DNA of 64,000 bases from NCBI GenBank assembly GCA_037176885.1, contig JAWWNJ010000065.1, forward strand, positions 62,001-126,000. The letters are read 5' to 3'. The translations under genes and the position numbers were made by a program. Below the pieces are notes generated by a model, which did not search any database, was not told the DNA's origin, and saw only the letters and a program-made list of their open reading frames with translations. This stretch comes from Favolaschia claudopus (taxonomy: Eukaryota; Basidiomycota; Agaricomycetes; Agaricales; Mycenaceae). Shown piece after piece: positions 31,143-42,559 of the stretch. Every line of letters starts with the position of its first letter. Positions within the stretch are counted from its first letter, which is position 1.

Positions 31143-32750
31143 ATGGCTGCCCGGGCTGAAAACACGGTGAATGGGATCTCGAGGCTTTCAAACACAGTCA
31201 GAGGGCTTTCGCAAGCCCACCTCCGTCATCTATGCAAGGCATGTGTTGTTCCCGTTCTATCTTACGCTGGTGCGGCGTGGTGGACCGGAAAGAAGGACCA
31301 CGAGAAACAAGTAGAACGGGTGCAACGTCGAGCACTGCGGCTAATTTGCGCGGCGTTCAGGACCTCGCCGATTAACGCATTGGAGATTGAGGCGTCGATC
31401 CCACCCATACGCCTGGCTATGGATGAAAGGAATAGACGTGCGGCAATCCGCTTTAACAAGCTGAGTAAAAATAGCCCTGTCATCCAACGGCTACCTGATG
31501 TTTGGCGGGGAGGAAGAGCCCCTTCCTTCCCACCACCACTTCCAGTACGTCCGAGAAACTCTAAGAGCAAAGTGAACATGCGCAAGACCACACAACTTCA
31601 AAGAGTGGCCGAATCGACATCAGCAAATGATGAACGCATCTTCCCGTACCTCACGGAACCATGGCGGCGCACGAAGGAGGACTTTGGGGGCCGGTTGCGC
31701 GTGTCGGGAACGGCGGGGGTGGAGAAAGAGGAAGCGGCAAAAGCACACAAACAAAAGATAAGTAAATTCAGTTCTTCCCCCCACCACCTTCTGGTATACT
31801 CCGACGGCTCGCAACGCGCTGTACACCGTGTGCGTAGGGTGGGAGCAGGAGCCGTCATCTACCATGAAAATAAAGAAGTCTTTGCAAAAAGCTTTGGGCT
31901 GGGCAGCCGAGCCGAGGTGTACGACGGCAAAATTACAGGCTTGCTGTTTGGAGCGGCAAAAGCCATCTCCATCGCCGCCGCCAACCCGATAAAAGAGATT
32001 CACTTCTTCGCAGATAATGTGTCTGCTATCAACACCATCTGCGACCCAAAACCCAGAGCTGGCCAACTCTCTGCACATATATTCCACAAAAGAATCTGTG
32101 CCTTCCTCGACGCCGACCCAGAACATAAAGTCGAGATTGGGTGGTCGCCAGGCCACTGCGACATCGATGGGAACGAACGAGCAGACGCGCTGGCGAAAAC
32201 CGGAACGGAACTCGCGGCGCCACCGGGAGGAACCCGCTCGCACACACTCAGGAAATCGAAAGAAAAAGTCCACCGGTCCTGGGTCAAGGAATGGAAGTCC
32301 GCACAGAAGACGGGGAGCTATGCAATGGCAAACCGCTTCCCTCCGTCCCTGAAACCGACCCCACATTTTACGAAGTTGCCGAGAGAAGTCTTTGGGCGGG
32401 TTACACAGTGTCGAATCGGACACTGCTTCTCAGGCGAGTACTACAGCCGCTTTGTGCCATCCGAGAACGTTGACTGCCCCTGTGGAGAACCCTTCAAGTC
32501 GCGCGAACATCTGCTTCGCGAGTGTCCTCGCTATGAGGACCAACGGTACATCCTCAAAAAAGTCTCAAGGGACATATCCCTGCCCGAAATACTGGGCACT
32601 AAAGACGGAATTTCAGCACTAGCTGAATTCTTGGAGGAGTCCGGAACATTCACAAAAACGGGTCTACCCCGTATGCCGCAAGAATTCCCAATTTACGAAG
32701 ACGAACCGGAACCTCCAGACGATTGGTCTGATGTAGAAGACATGGCCTGA
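31143..32750 (+). CDS. LINE ORF2 C-terminal part: RT thumb, RNase H, CCHC-like end
   Basis: 535 codons open. RT thumb with LSYAGAAWWTGKKDHEKQVE and VQRRALRLICAAFRTSP. The RNase H domain (residues ~215-360) has YSDGSQ, AEVYDGKITGL, FADNVSAI and GWSPGHCDIDGNERADALAK, giving D, E, D, D. The C-terminus has CRIGHCFSGEYYSRF and CPCGEPFKSREHLLRECPRY, the usual Cys/His end of fungal LINEs. It belongs to the truncated LINE and has no start of its own. Confidence 0.85.
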   Translation: MAARAENTVNGISRLSNTVRGLSQAHLRHLCKACVVPVLSYAGAAWWTGKKDHEKQVERVQRRALRLICAAFRTSPINALEIEASIPPIRLAMDERNRRAAIRFNKLSKNSPVIQRLPDVWRGGRAPSFPPPLPVRPRNSKSKVNMRKTTQLQRVAESTSANDERIFPYLTEPWRRTKEDFGGRLRVSGTAGVEKEEAAKAHKQKISKFSSSPHHLLVYSDGSQRAVHRVRRVGAGAVIYHENKEVFAKSFGLGSRAEVYDGKITGLLFGAAKAISIAAANPIKEIHFFADNVSAINTICDPKPRAGQLSAHIFHKRICAFLDADPEHKVEIGWSPGHCDIDGNERADALAKTGTELAAPPGGTRSHTLRKSKEKVHRSWVKEWKSAQKTGSYAMANRFPPSLKPTPHFTKLPREVFGRVTQCRIGHCFSGEYYSRFVPSENVDCPCGEPFKSREHLLRECPRYEDQRYILKKVSRDISLPEILGTKDGISALAEFLEESGTFTKTGLPRMPQEFPIYEDEPEPPDDWSDVEDMA

Positions 32751-33050
32751 GCGCGAGGGCCGCGCGCAACACAGCCCTGTCCGACAGCGGCATCGAAACA
32801 CCCTCCCGACACCATTTTGGCACACCCGTCCCACCCTATACCCTTCCTTTTCATGTACATTTCCTTTCACGCATGCGCTATGGTCTTATGGTTTATGTTT
32901 CCGCTAATTCCCGCGAAACCCCAAACTTTATCGCCTCCGGGCACCGCGTCTTAGTAGATCGTGTACTTGTTGCGGTATAGAAATGCAGAAACAAAAAAAA
33001 AAAGCATGCCAGATGACTATTTTCTGGAGATCTCAAGACTCATTCTGTGT

Positions 33051-33350
33051 GCATAACCCTGCTAGGAGCGCGACAACGTTGGAGAAGCTGGATGTCAAGT
33101 GGATGTCGACCAAAATCAAAGTCGGAATTTTGACAATAAAATACCAGCGTCTTGAGGCCCGGATTAAGGCGACCTCATACATACAATAATAGTCGATATT
33201 TGCATAACCCTGCTAGGAGCGCGACAACGTTGGAGAAGCTGGATGTCAAGTGGATGTCGACCAAAATCAAAGTCGGAATTTTGACAATAAAATACCAGCG
33301 TCTTGAGGCCCGGATTAAGGCGACCTCATACATACAAGAATAGTCGATAT
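33051..33350. repeat. Tandem duplication, period 151 bp, in MITE D
   Basis: GCATAACCCTGCTAGGAGCG starts at 33051 and again at 33202. The two units are nearly identical and encode the same shadow peptide. MITE D copy 1 has one unit (about 17610-17900). Confidence 0.85.
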
Positions 33351-33454
33351 TGGGCAAGAAACGAGCAAGAACGAGGCGATACAAGAAGACGTGTTTTTCG
33401 TGCTTTCTTTACATGTGATGCGACGTGGTGTCATTACATCTGCAAACTGCTGTA

Positions 33455-34110
33455 AATGACTTGAATATCGTATCTGTACAGCCCAAGCAAAGTCAGAGGT
33501 CTGCAAGCCCGCAGGGTCGAGAAATTGCGGACAAAAGACAGAAGGTTGTTAAGTGTTTCCTCGCCCTTTGTGCTCCAATGGCTAATCATAACCACAGATA
33601 CGTTCATACCCTCGCCAACGCCGACCCTGCGCAGAAAGCGGCTGTGACTTGACCAACGTCAATAAGGACTGCTCTCGCCGCAAATGCAAGCGCCACTGTG
33701 TATCTTCTGGCGGCTGCGCATGCCATCAACCTCAGACGACCTCAACTCTCAGTCCCGCCTTTCTGGACAACCTCTCTACCTTATTGCCGCCGTGGATACC
33801 CCCAGGCAACATGCCATACGAAGTATACTCGCCCGCCTACCTCCGCTGGATGCCTGTCGAAGCTTCCTACGCCCATGAAGTCCGTCGCGACCGTCGCATC
33901 CTTATCCGCGCTCCCGGCGTTGATGGGTCGAATCAGGACCTCCACATCGCTACCCTCCTTCTGGAGGAAGATACTCTGAATACTCGTCTTGCCCCTCGCT
34001 CGTTGGACTAGGCTCCTCCTGGATCTTCTGGCGCTCGTCGAAAGGGAATCCCGCAGAATCGCGATGCTGGGATGAAGCAAGAGCAGGAACTGAGATAAAC
34101 AAGCACAAAC
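33455..34110 (+). pseudogene. Fragment with a Cys/His cluster, family not named
   Basis: Frame 33649-34011 has CSRRKCKRHCVSSGGCACH, a motif type often found in TE-linked proteins of mushrooms. The upstream frame ends CFLALCAPMANHNHRYVHTL at 33651. Probably an exon remnant; no start, function unknown. Confidence 0.3.
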
Positions 34111-34155
34111 TAATCTACCGTCCGATGCCCGAAACCGCCCGAATGCACTACCGCA

Positions 34156-35270
34156 TCATCTCGTCCATCGCTCCCGCTTCCTCGTTCTCCCACTCCTCCT
34201 GACACTGCATCGAATCAGGCCATCCGCAACTCGTCCAGGGGTGATTCCATTGGAACTGATGTGGGATCCCGATTTCCACGTCCCAACAGTATGGTAGAGC
34301 AGACCAGACATAAAAATAATAATGTCACCCTGGCGGTAACTGTTGAAGCTTAGTGAGAGCTCGTGTAAGCACATATTCTGCCGTACCTGAGCTTCACATC
34401 GATGTCTGACAAGTACAGTTCACCGCCCGCAAAGTCACCCACGCAGAAGGACGCTGTAGGGCCATCATCGAGACCATCGACGTGCTCCAGAACCTCCAAC
34501 TTATATACAATTGCCCTGCCAATCCAGGGACCTGGGTCAGCCATCTCCCAGCCCAGCTTTGAATGCTGCCGAATACTGTAGCCTTGTGTATGGGTGAAAC
34601 GTAACGCGTCACGCAGACTCGGTTTCGTTTCAACCGTCACGCGAAACGCAGGGCTGGTTTCACTGAAAGGTGCGTGACACAGAAATGACAAAAAATCCAA
34701 TGTTGCTGCTGAATTTATTTTTGCTGTTCGAATTTTCTTCTGGATTCCAAAGCAAATGCTCTTGACTGAATTTCTGGCCTGTACTTGACAGTGGGACGGT
34801 CGTGACTGACAAAATTCCCTTTGAATCCTAGTTTCAAGTTAATTTTTACCCAGATAAGAAGGTCCTGGCAGTCATTGTAAGCTCGAAATCAATATTTACC
34901 TCGAGAACTGTCGTTTCTGGCCACTATTTTGAAGCTGTTTCTTGCAGCCGTTCAAGTTTTTGAGGTGTCACGCGTAACTCCCAGGTCGTTTCTGGTTTCA
35001 CGCCTTGCGTTTTAGGTCACGCTCGAAAGTCCGTTTCACCCACACACAAGGCTACAGTACTTGGAGTAGTATTCTGGGAACGCCACCTCAAACATGCAGC
35101 TCAAGTACTGTACCATTTCGGGGAACTTCTCCATTCCGAGGGTGGTGGCAAAACGGTCGAGATTCCCACGGTGGGTCATTGTTTTCCCTTCTCCAAGGGG
35201 AAATCCCTCTGCCGGGAAAACGCGTTTTCGGCACCCAGAAAAGCCTGATTTTTCGTGTCACTCACGCCAG
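34156..35270 (-). pseudogene. TET/JBP-like Fe(II)/2-oxoglutarate dioxygenase, split by a MITE
   Basis: On the minus strand, ATTLGMEKFPEMVQYLSCMF and EVAFPEYYSK (35160-35060) lead into the MITE at 34576-35057, then DPGPWIGRAIVYKLEVLEHV, HVDGLDDG, GDFAGGELYLSDIDVKLR, a ~40-nt GT-AG intron, and QGDIIIFMSGLLYHTVGTW. The HxD (HVD) and the distal His (LYHTV) are the iron ligands of the double-stranded beta-helix fold. This matches the TE-linked TET/JBP-like oxygenases expanded in mushroom genomes, relatives of 5-methylcytosine oxidases. A frameshift lies near 34550 (AFKAG / ADPGPW). The N-terminus is not found. Activity is unlikely. Confidence 0.6.
34576..35057. mobile_element. MITE in the dioxygenase relic, 482 bp
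   Basis: Ends CTGTAGCCTTGTGTATGGGT and CCACACACAAGGCTACAG, TA at 34574-34575 and 35058-35059. Removing it and one TA joins SK-YS in the oxygenase frame. Confidence 0.78.
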
Positions 35271-35274
35271 GCGG

Positions 35275-36510
35275 TAGTGCGGCACCGACAACCCCGTTTG
35301 GAGAAACACAGCCCCTCGTTGCGGGAATCATTGCAGAGAGTTTGAAGGATCACGGGCAGCCGAATGATTAACAATTAGTGATACAGCCAATGTACTGCTA
35401 GACTCCGATAAACGGCCCGCAGTGAGGATAATGGAATATTGATTGATTGATTGATTGATGATGACAGAAGTCCGTCACGCGTCACCCCCCGTGTCGATTT
35501 GAACGTAATTGCACAGTATTGAGAAACCCGGCTTCCGGAGAAATCCCTGCCGTAATTGCGAAAATTATTCGGCACCCGGATTTCCCCAGAAACCCCGTGT
35601 TGCCGACTCGTCGGCATGGGTGATGGGAACTGATGTAAGATCATTGCACGATGCCGGGTGGTTTCACAGTTGTGTGATTGCAGCTGAGTGGAAAACCAAG
35701 CGCCGAATTGCCATGGGCATTACGGTAAGCGGATTGGTCGCGGTTCGATTTCCGCGGCAGGGATGGTGTGACACATGGGTCACAGTGATCCGTGATGTTT
35801 GTTCCGTTTGTGCATAGATTTCCTGGACATAGTTTGGGTTATTAGGCCTTGTTATCGGGGAGCTAAGAACCAACTGTGGAGGGTGTATGGAGTGTGCATA
35901 GTGGTTGTCAACCTGGAGGTACTTTTACACTCTCAGGACCTCTCTCTACCCTTCCCTCCACTTGAAATTTGACAATCACTACTGTACGCACCGAAGCCAG
36001 AAACAGGACAGATCAATTTTCAACGCGGTCACGTGCTCACTCCGACATTTAAATTTCCTTTCTTCCGCCTCCTTATCAAACGACTCCAGTCTGACTTTTT
36101 CTGGCCAGCTATATGAGTAGGGCTGTCAATAACAGTTACTGTCAGAGATTTACACCAAAAAACAGCGAGGTTTGGTGTGATGCCATTGATATTGTACCGG
36201 TCGATGCATTAAAATGAATTATGTATTGTACGTGTAAGACATTATTTTTGAGCTCAGAAATATCTACGCTTTCAACTAATCAACATTGTCGTCTCCCTCT
36301 CCATTGGCTGAGTCGGCTTCACCCGGAGATGGTGAGTTGACTTGTTCTTCTTGTTCTTCATTACGGCAGGCGTCAAAAATCAAGGGTGCGACTTCATCTA
36401 AACATCGCCGCAGCTATGGTCTCGGAGAAACGAGTTGATTCCTTCAAGGCCGAAGTCGCCAATGCCACTGTTTCTAGATCAGAATGCAAGTCAGCACAGG
36501 AGAAATATAT
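35275..36510. other. No supported gene
   Basis: Includes a (GATT)n microsatellite at about 35440-35460. No family motif on either strand. Confidence 0.3.
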
Positions 36511-37106
36511 GAAGAGTAAGGCTGGAACATTATGATTAAATACGCTTCAAGCCCATAATGTACTGTAATCGTAACATAATCTTAAGGATTCAGCCCGTAT
36601 TTAATCGTAAGGGTATCATAATGTATTATAATCATAGAATAATCATATTTAATCGAATTTAATTGAATATTTTAGAATATGCTTTGAAATCTGTTGGAAC
36701 TCGGATATCCAGTTTTTAGTCTCATTAAACATTGTTTGAGTGCAAAAAACATGGCATCAATAATGTCCCACGGTTGACAGCAAGTTCCAAACACTGCCAA
36801 ACTGGGGTTGAATTTGAGTTACCGGGTGAGTTGGAGAGACCACACCATTTACCTATGGTCAGATAAGAGCTTCAGGTACTCAACAGACACTGTATACCCA
36901 AGAATCTGCCATTTTATTGGTCCCACCCATCCTTAAGATTATGATTAAATACAGACCCCGTACCATATCATAATCATAATGTATTGTAATGCAACCGAGT
37001 GTATTCACAGACCTTAAGATTATGGGGCGATGCATATTTAATCATAATTTTACGATTATAATTGATTATATTTTAATATACTCGTATTTATATCCAGCCT
37101 CAATGA
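36511..37106. repeat. AT-rich stretch with repeated ATTATGATTAAATA words
   Basis: ATTATGATTAAATAC and its inverted form recur at 36530, 36940 and 37030-37090, and AGGCTGGA occurs inverted at the two edges (36516, 37096). Possibly an AT-rich MITE; ends uncertain. Confidence 0.4.
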
Positions 37107-37118
37107 AGAGAATGAATA

Positions 37119-37560
37119 GAGAGTTTGCGGTGAGCCGCCAGAAGCCACCTGGCGGCTCTAATGGCATGCGGATTGGAGCGGCTATGATGTCTGGCGGCTC
37201 GTTTGGCGGCTGGTAAGACTGGTTCAAATTTGGTTTTGCGAGTGTATTCTTAGTACTTAGTCATCTATATATTGAACCATACACACACGAAGAAAATTGA
37301 TATCTGACGCTATCGCACATTCGAGCCGAAGACTTCGGTTGACGCTGGAAATTGCTTCAATTCAAAACAATTATGCACGTTTGGACAACGAACTCTCATT
37401 GGCTGAAGGTATAGTCAAGTATGCAAGGTACCCAACCTCAAAATTGTACTAAGGACCGCGCGCGATGAGCCGCTGAATGAGCCGCCACATGACGTAGCCG
37501 CTCCAATCGGCATGCCGTCGGAGCCACCATATGGCTTCTGGCGGCTCACCGCAAACTCTC
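37119..37560. mobile_element. MITE family F, copy 1, 442 bp
   Basis: Ends GAGAGTTTGCGGTGAGCCGC and GGCGGCTCACCGCAAACTCTC, TA on both sides. It matches 56855-57306 along most of its length. The first bases resemble family E (GAGACTTTGCG). Confidence 0.85.
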
Positions 37561-37562
37561 TA

Positions 37563-38329
37563 ATATTTCCGCCAACCGTGTGAGTCATGGGATCGAATAA
37601 GACAAGGCCATCCTTTCTTCCAACGAATGCAGGTGTTCCTGAACAGTTTGAGATGGAAAATATAGAGGCAGAAGTTGCTTACATACCTTGAAGATCGGCA
37701 AAGATCATGGTTTGATTACTGTGTCCCCAAACGAAATGAGCAAAGGCATAGATTGTAGAGCTACGAAAATCTCTCTTGCACGACTTGTGAACGACGGTGT
37801 AGCTGAAGTGCTCCACAGAAGTGGACCGCTTTGGCTCAACAAGCCAAGTGATTCCTCAATAATCCGTGTCGGCGCAGACTCTGAGCTGTCAAGGACGATG
37901 AAGAGGACGCCAAGAAGCACAGCCTCTTGACGAGCTCTCTTCGAATCTCAAATTCTGTGCTGCATAGCGTCGCAACGCGGCTTCGAGTGCCTCGTCTGAC
38001 GGAACTAAAATGTGCCTCTTGCCTTGGTCCGTACTCCGTCGTTTGTAGAGTAAATAGCAATTCAAGATTCTGACCGTCACGCATTTGCACATCCCAAGAA
38101 TTTCGGGGGCATTGATTGCCGTATCTCAGTTCCCCAGACAGCCGTGGATGACATGCGCCAGATGTTGACAGAAGAGGTTGGTTCGCGGGAATCTCACCTA
38201 TCTTGGTTCTCTCTAGAATTTGCGGAGCTGGCCGAACAAGTTTATTTGCATATCGGTAAACCTACGGAAACAGCCTGGGGAGCATTCCAGCAGATGGCCC
38301 GGCTCATCGCAGATGTGATAGAACTATAG
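37563..38329. other. Unassigned coding-like remnants
   Basis: 37847-37905 (AATAATCCGTGTCGGCGCAG) recurs at 39650-39700, just beyond the 38332-39579 element. 38144-38329 is an open 61-codon frame. Family unknown. Confidence 0.3.
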
Positions 38330-38331
38330 TA

Positions 38332-39579
38332 GGGTCATTCACGATAGCCTTTTCGGCTCCCTTTTTACTTCCTTTTTGTTCTCCTTTTTCTCTTCCTTTT
38401 TGCCCATTTTGCAGTTTTGGCAAAAAACGTCCGTAGAACTTGTTGGTTGTTTTTGTCAAGTCAGCCTTTTTATACCTCCTAACAAGGGGTGTTCAAAACC
38501 TGAATGATGGATATCGACTAGGTGGTGGTGATACCCAATCGAGTGTTCGGGTTCCTGGAAAAGAGGTTTTTGATGCCATTTGGACGAGGTTTTGAATATC
38601 TCATTCATTTTGTCAGTTATCACTCATTTTGAAGCTTGGAGCACGTAGAGAGCTTCATCTGCCACGCGAATATCAAAAAAAATGTTTTCTTTGGAGGGTA
38701 ATGGAGGTTCATTGGTAAGATCAAGAGGCGCACAATTTTGATGTGAGCATCAACAAGCATCAATAACTATTACCTCTTTCGGTACTTTCATAGCGAGAGG
38801 TCTAGTTTTCATGTAGAAGGTACTTTGGCGAGTAAATATCTTTTTGGTACCTAACTTGACTTGGATTCTGTCCGTTGAAAGTATATTTGCATTCAAACCA
38901 CCAGTTCTAGTCATTCTCCGATGTATTCCAAGTCAATTCCAAGTGCACTCTCATCCAATAATGACAGGAATACTTTGTGAGCAGATTTTTTTGCGCACCA
39001 TTTACAACTACGATGTTTCTCATGGATATTCAGCATCATCCAGAGACATTCAGCCTTGCAAGCACGTCAACTGAGCGTCTCGACATTTTCCTTTGGCTCT
39101 TGTTACGTGAATCCATTACTTCTTTGGGTATGTCCGAGTGATTGCCGGGTGGTGGTGGTCTCTTGGGTTTCGGGGTCTTGACAGGTGGGTTTTGGGTAGT
39201 CGCGGTCGGGAGGTTTTGATTCCGAGTCCCCTTGCCTCCTAATCAAAAAGTCAACTTGGTTTGGGCAAGGGACTGAAGGAATATAGAAAAGGAGCAAAAA
39301 AGATATGAAAAAGGGAGTGAAAAAGGAGGTTCCGGACGGAGCGTTCACGATCAATTCACGATAGCCTTTTTCAACTCCATTTTTCGTCCCATTCTTTCTA
39401 CTTTTTTCGTTAAAATTCGCCGTTTGACCCCGTTCTTTTTTTCAATACACCCTTTTTGACATTCTCAACTGAAAAGGGAAAAGAAAACCGAAGAAAAACG
39501 AAGAGAATCCAAAAAACCGCGAAAAAGGAGACCAAAAAGGAAGCAAAAAGGAAGCCAAAAAGGCTATCGTGAACGACCC
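38332..39579. mobile_element. TIR element, GGGTCRTTCACGATAGCC ends, 1.25 kb
   Basis: Starts GGGTCATTCACGATAGCC and ends GGCTATCGTGAACGACCC with TA at 38330-38331 and 39580-39581. A second pair of related termini at 39341-39366 suggests two copies side by side or nested. Pyrimidine-rich, non-coding. Confidence 0.7.
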
Positions 39580-39746
39580 TAGTATAAATACTCTCAGATA
39601 CCATTTACCTATATAGCAATCAATTGAAGGTTCCCATTGAGCTGATCTTCAATAATCCGTGTCGGCGCAGATGAGCTGTCAAGGACGATGAGGAGCTCGT
39701 CAAGAGGAAGGTCCATCAGCCTGTTGGTGTCAGTGGTGCGATTGGA

Positions 39747-40043
39747 TTGTGGATGGACCTCTTTGCGATGAAGTATGACCCCGCGGTGGAGGAAATGAAA
39801 GAATTCTTGGGACGGGTGAATGGGGTGGCTGAACGACTTGGACGACTGTACGGCATCGAAGTTACGGACGACCAGATCATTGCTCGCATGATTTCTGCCT
39901 TGCCTCGCCAATACTCTGGCCTCATTCGTACGCTGAACAATACGCCCGTTGCTGATCGGACGCTCGACCGGGTTGAGACGGATATCCTCATTGAAGATGG
40001 CACGGTTCGTGGGATTGAGGGAGGTTGTAAGGGCAACCTTTAG
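39747..40043 (+). pseudogene. Copia Gag (UBN2-type) fragment
   Basis: MWMDLFAMKYDPAVEEMKEF, then RVNGVAERLGRL and ISALPRQYSGLIRTLNN match the central part of copia Gag, which forms the particle. Both ends are missing. Confidence 0.6.
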
Positions 40044-41988
40044 GACCCGAGATGTCTCGAGGGTCTAGCGAGGGAGAATCCAAAGTTAATTAAAGACGCT
40101 ACTAGGAATACATTACAGCGCACCTAGCGAGGGAGAATCCAAAGAGAAGAAAGGCTAAGGATTCCCACGCTAGGTGTGGCAAACATATACTAACTAGTTC
40201 CCACAGGGCCGGGTCAACCGGCAATAGTCTCTGGCCCGGTCACAAGCTAAGTCCCAGCTTGATGACGTGTTTGATGGAGCTCCAGAACTATGATGTAATT
40301 GGCCTTGGGCAAAAGGTCTCAAGGCAATTTGCATCATGCTGTGCAGATCAGGGGAATGATGTAATGGGACTTGGGTAGAAGTGCCTAAGTCCCTTTGCGT
40401 CATGCTGCGCAGAAAGTGACAGAGGTGGAGTTGGACAGACCACGGTGGCGGAATGCAGAGGGCGCAAGACGAGCAAGTGAGCGTTGGGGATCAAAAGACA
40501 GCTATCGTTGCTACGGAAAGGTACAGAATAATACAGCAAAAAGAGATACGAAAACTCATTCGGCGCTGAATTTGGTGGCTGTACGCCTGCCCATCAGGCC
40601 ATCAAAACCCCATCGGTGCCCAACCGAAGGGATTGGCTATTAGCCAATCCCTTCGGTCTGTCCAGACCACCTATGTATAAGGAAACTACAACAAAGCAAG
40701 CAACTCCGAAGGCAAGTGCGACCGGAGAGTCGGTGGCATCATATGTATAAGGAAGAGGGATAGAGGAGTTGAAGCAGTAGGCACATACCGGAAATCTGTG
40801 CATAACCCTCGAACTCCGGCTCTCTGCCACCCCAGTACGTACGGCGTCAAGACTCCGTCTTGCGAGTCGCGACACACACTGGCAGTGCGGGGAATCATCC
40901 CGAAAACAAGGGGGACGCGGGGGAAGCGATAAAATGAACGTCGGACTGGCAAAGAGCGGAGGAAACGCGACGAGGGGATAACGGTGACATAATGATAACG
41001 GCCAAAGGGGCCTTCATTCCTTGGGTATTCCAATGGCTTTTGAAAATTCTTGAACATAGCTTGGGCCCTTTACAGCGACACGCATGGTATGATTTGGGAC
41101 TCGTGTTTTTTTCGCACTTTTGTCCTCCGCCACCACCACTTCCCTCGCCTGCTCCTTGCCCTCCCCCGCTTTCTCCCTGTTCAAGTTGCTCTTCAAGCTG
41201 ATCAAGCCACTCAAATCCTGACCTCAAGATGTTTCAATCCCCTACGGCCTTGAAGTTGACGCAAACTCGGGCTCCTCGTCGAGTCGTTGTCCTCGTCGGA
41301 ATTCCCTTGATATCCTTAAGCAGCTTAGCAAGACCACGTATCTCAAGGCAGACTCGAAGTCAAGTCAAGCAAGACAACTTCGATTCCTCAGTCAGATCTC
41401 TTCAAGACGCCTCAGTCTCGGGCTCGTATCGCAAGACTTTCCATCTGGACTTTGCCCTATGCCACTCTGCCTCCGAGTCTAGCCTCAAGATCTTCGTCTC
41501 TCTGTTTTTTGGAGCTTGCCATTATCTGCTGTCCTCCGTATCTGTTTGTGTTGCTCAATAAAAAGGTTTTTTCTGTTTCTTCCGTTGTTTCTTTTCTTCC
41601 TTGTTCTTCTGCCTCAAATCGGAGCCATAAAACGAACGTGTCAATACATCTCAAAGCAGCCTTCGGTGAGCGATTGTGATATCCCCATGCTGTCGGCTAG
41701 ACCGCATAGCTCGGGTAGAGTTTTCTAGCCGAAACTAGCCGGTTCTATACAGGTCTATATAGACACCCCCGCAATAATATAGAGGCTTACCTTCTGTACG
41801 CCTACGCGGTCTATCCGATCTATATAGGTCTATATAGATTGTCCGCGTTTTCCAGATGAACAGGGTGACGAATACCTTGTAGCGGTACGTCGTGTCGAAA
41901 TTTATTATCGTCGCCACTCATTTGTTTACAGGTACGACGCAAGCACTTTGTTCTGCACCGTGTTCAGCTAACAGTGAGTCGATGGCGA
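40044..41988. other. Repeats and possible LTR-like sequence, no gene
   Basis: CTAGCGAGGGAGAATCCAAA is repeated at 40063 and 40121. A ~75-bp unit (GATGTAAT...CATGCTGYGCAGA) occurs twice at 40290-40420. 41200-41580 is CAAG-rich with AATAAA at 41557 and may be a solo LTR (weak). 41740-41860 has repeated CTATATAGRTCTATATAG words. Confidence 0.35.
40624..40656. repeat. Near-perfect 33-nt palindrome
   Basis: Arms CCGAAGGGATTGGCTA and TAGCCAATCCCTTCGG with a one-base centre. It cannot be a terminator in a eukaryote; possibly a residual excision footprint or MITE core. Confidence 0.8.
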
Positions 41989-41991
41989 TTA

Positions 41992-42398
41992 GAGACTTTG
42001 CGCAGAGCCACCGGTAGCCACCCAGTGGCTCTCACGGCATGCGCTGTGGAGCGGCTACGGCCAGGCTACGGCATATGGTGGCTCGTTTGGTGGCTCGTCG
42101 CCCGCGTTGCAGGTGGGGCTTCAGGTATCTACATGGTACCTCTGTGACTATACCTCAATGTAGTGAGGTGTCGTGGTTAGGTTACCAGTTTCCCACTTCA
42201 TTTGGTGCGTTTTTGGCCGGTTCTTGCAAAACCGACGGCTGGCGTGGAACCTTGGTGTGCTTCCTGGGGGTTTGGGAGCCTAGCGCTTCAAGGTCATCCA
42301 GGGGATGAAAAAATGCCGAAGAAAATGAATATCAAGTTGTTCTTCCAGCCACCGAATGAGCCACCATAGCGCGTAGCCGCTCCACTGCGCAAAGTCTC
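41992..42398. mobile_element. MITE family E, third copy, 407 bp
   Basis: Ends GAGACTTTGCGCAGAGCCAC and CTGCGCAAAGTCTC with TA at 41990-41991 and 42399-42400. The interior is nearly identical to 13470-13770 (GGTGGGGCTTCARGTATCTA). Confidence 0.85.
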
Positions 42399-42559
42399 TA
42401 TTATCACCATTATTGTGTACTCATTTTCCGCTTAGCGACCTATTTCCGTCCGACTTTAGATCGTTTGCTGGCTGAAGGTGAGTACTATTTCTTCAACATA
42501 TGGTTAATCCAACGCACTCCCCGTTTTTTCTTTTCTATCCTTTACTATTCTGACTCGTC

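Larger units (their letters stand above)
30745..33003 (+). mobile_element. LINE 3' part (RT to poly-A), 5' truncated
   Basis: Starts inside RT motif 4 (IPQGSPVSPILAAFYSAELL) and ends with the family 3' UTR and A-run (32993-33003). Interrupts MITE D between ACTAAG and CATGCC. 5' truncation is typical of target-primed reverse transcription. The RNase H domain suggests the Tad1/I-like group. Confidence 0.85.
28323..33452. mobile_element. MITE family D, copy 2, expanded to 5.1 kb by nested insertions
   Basis: The left terminus CAGCAGTTTGCAGATGTA (28323-28340) and right terminus ending CTGCAAACTGCTG (33452) carry TA at 28321-28322 and 33453-33454. The left TIR is broken by a GC-repeat unit (28358-30156), itself broken by a LINE. 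A second LINE lies in the MITE interior (30745-33003). The remaining MITE sequence matches 16970-18018. Confidence 0.8.

Noticed and set aside
35440..35460. GATT repeats as a CRISPR-like or telomeric array
   Set aside because: A simple four-base microsatellite of a few units, nothing more.
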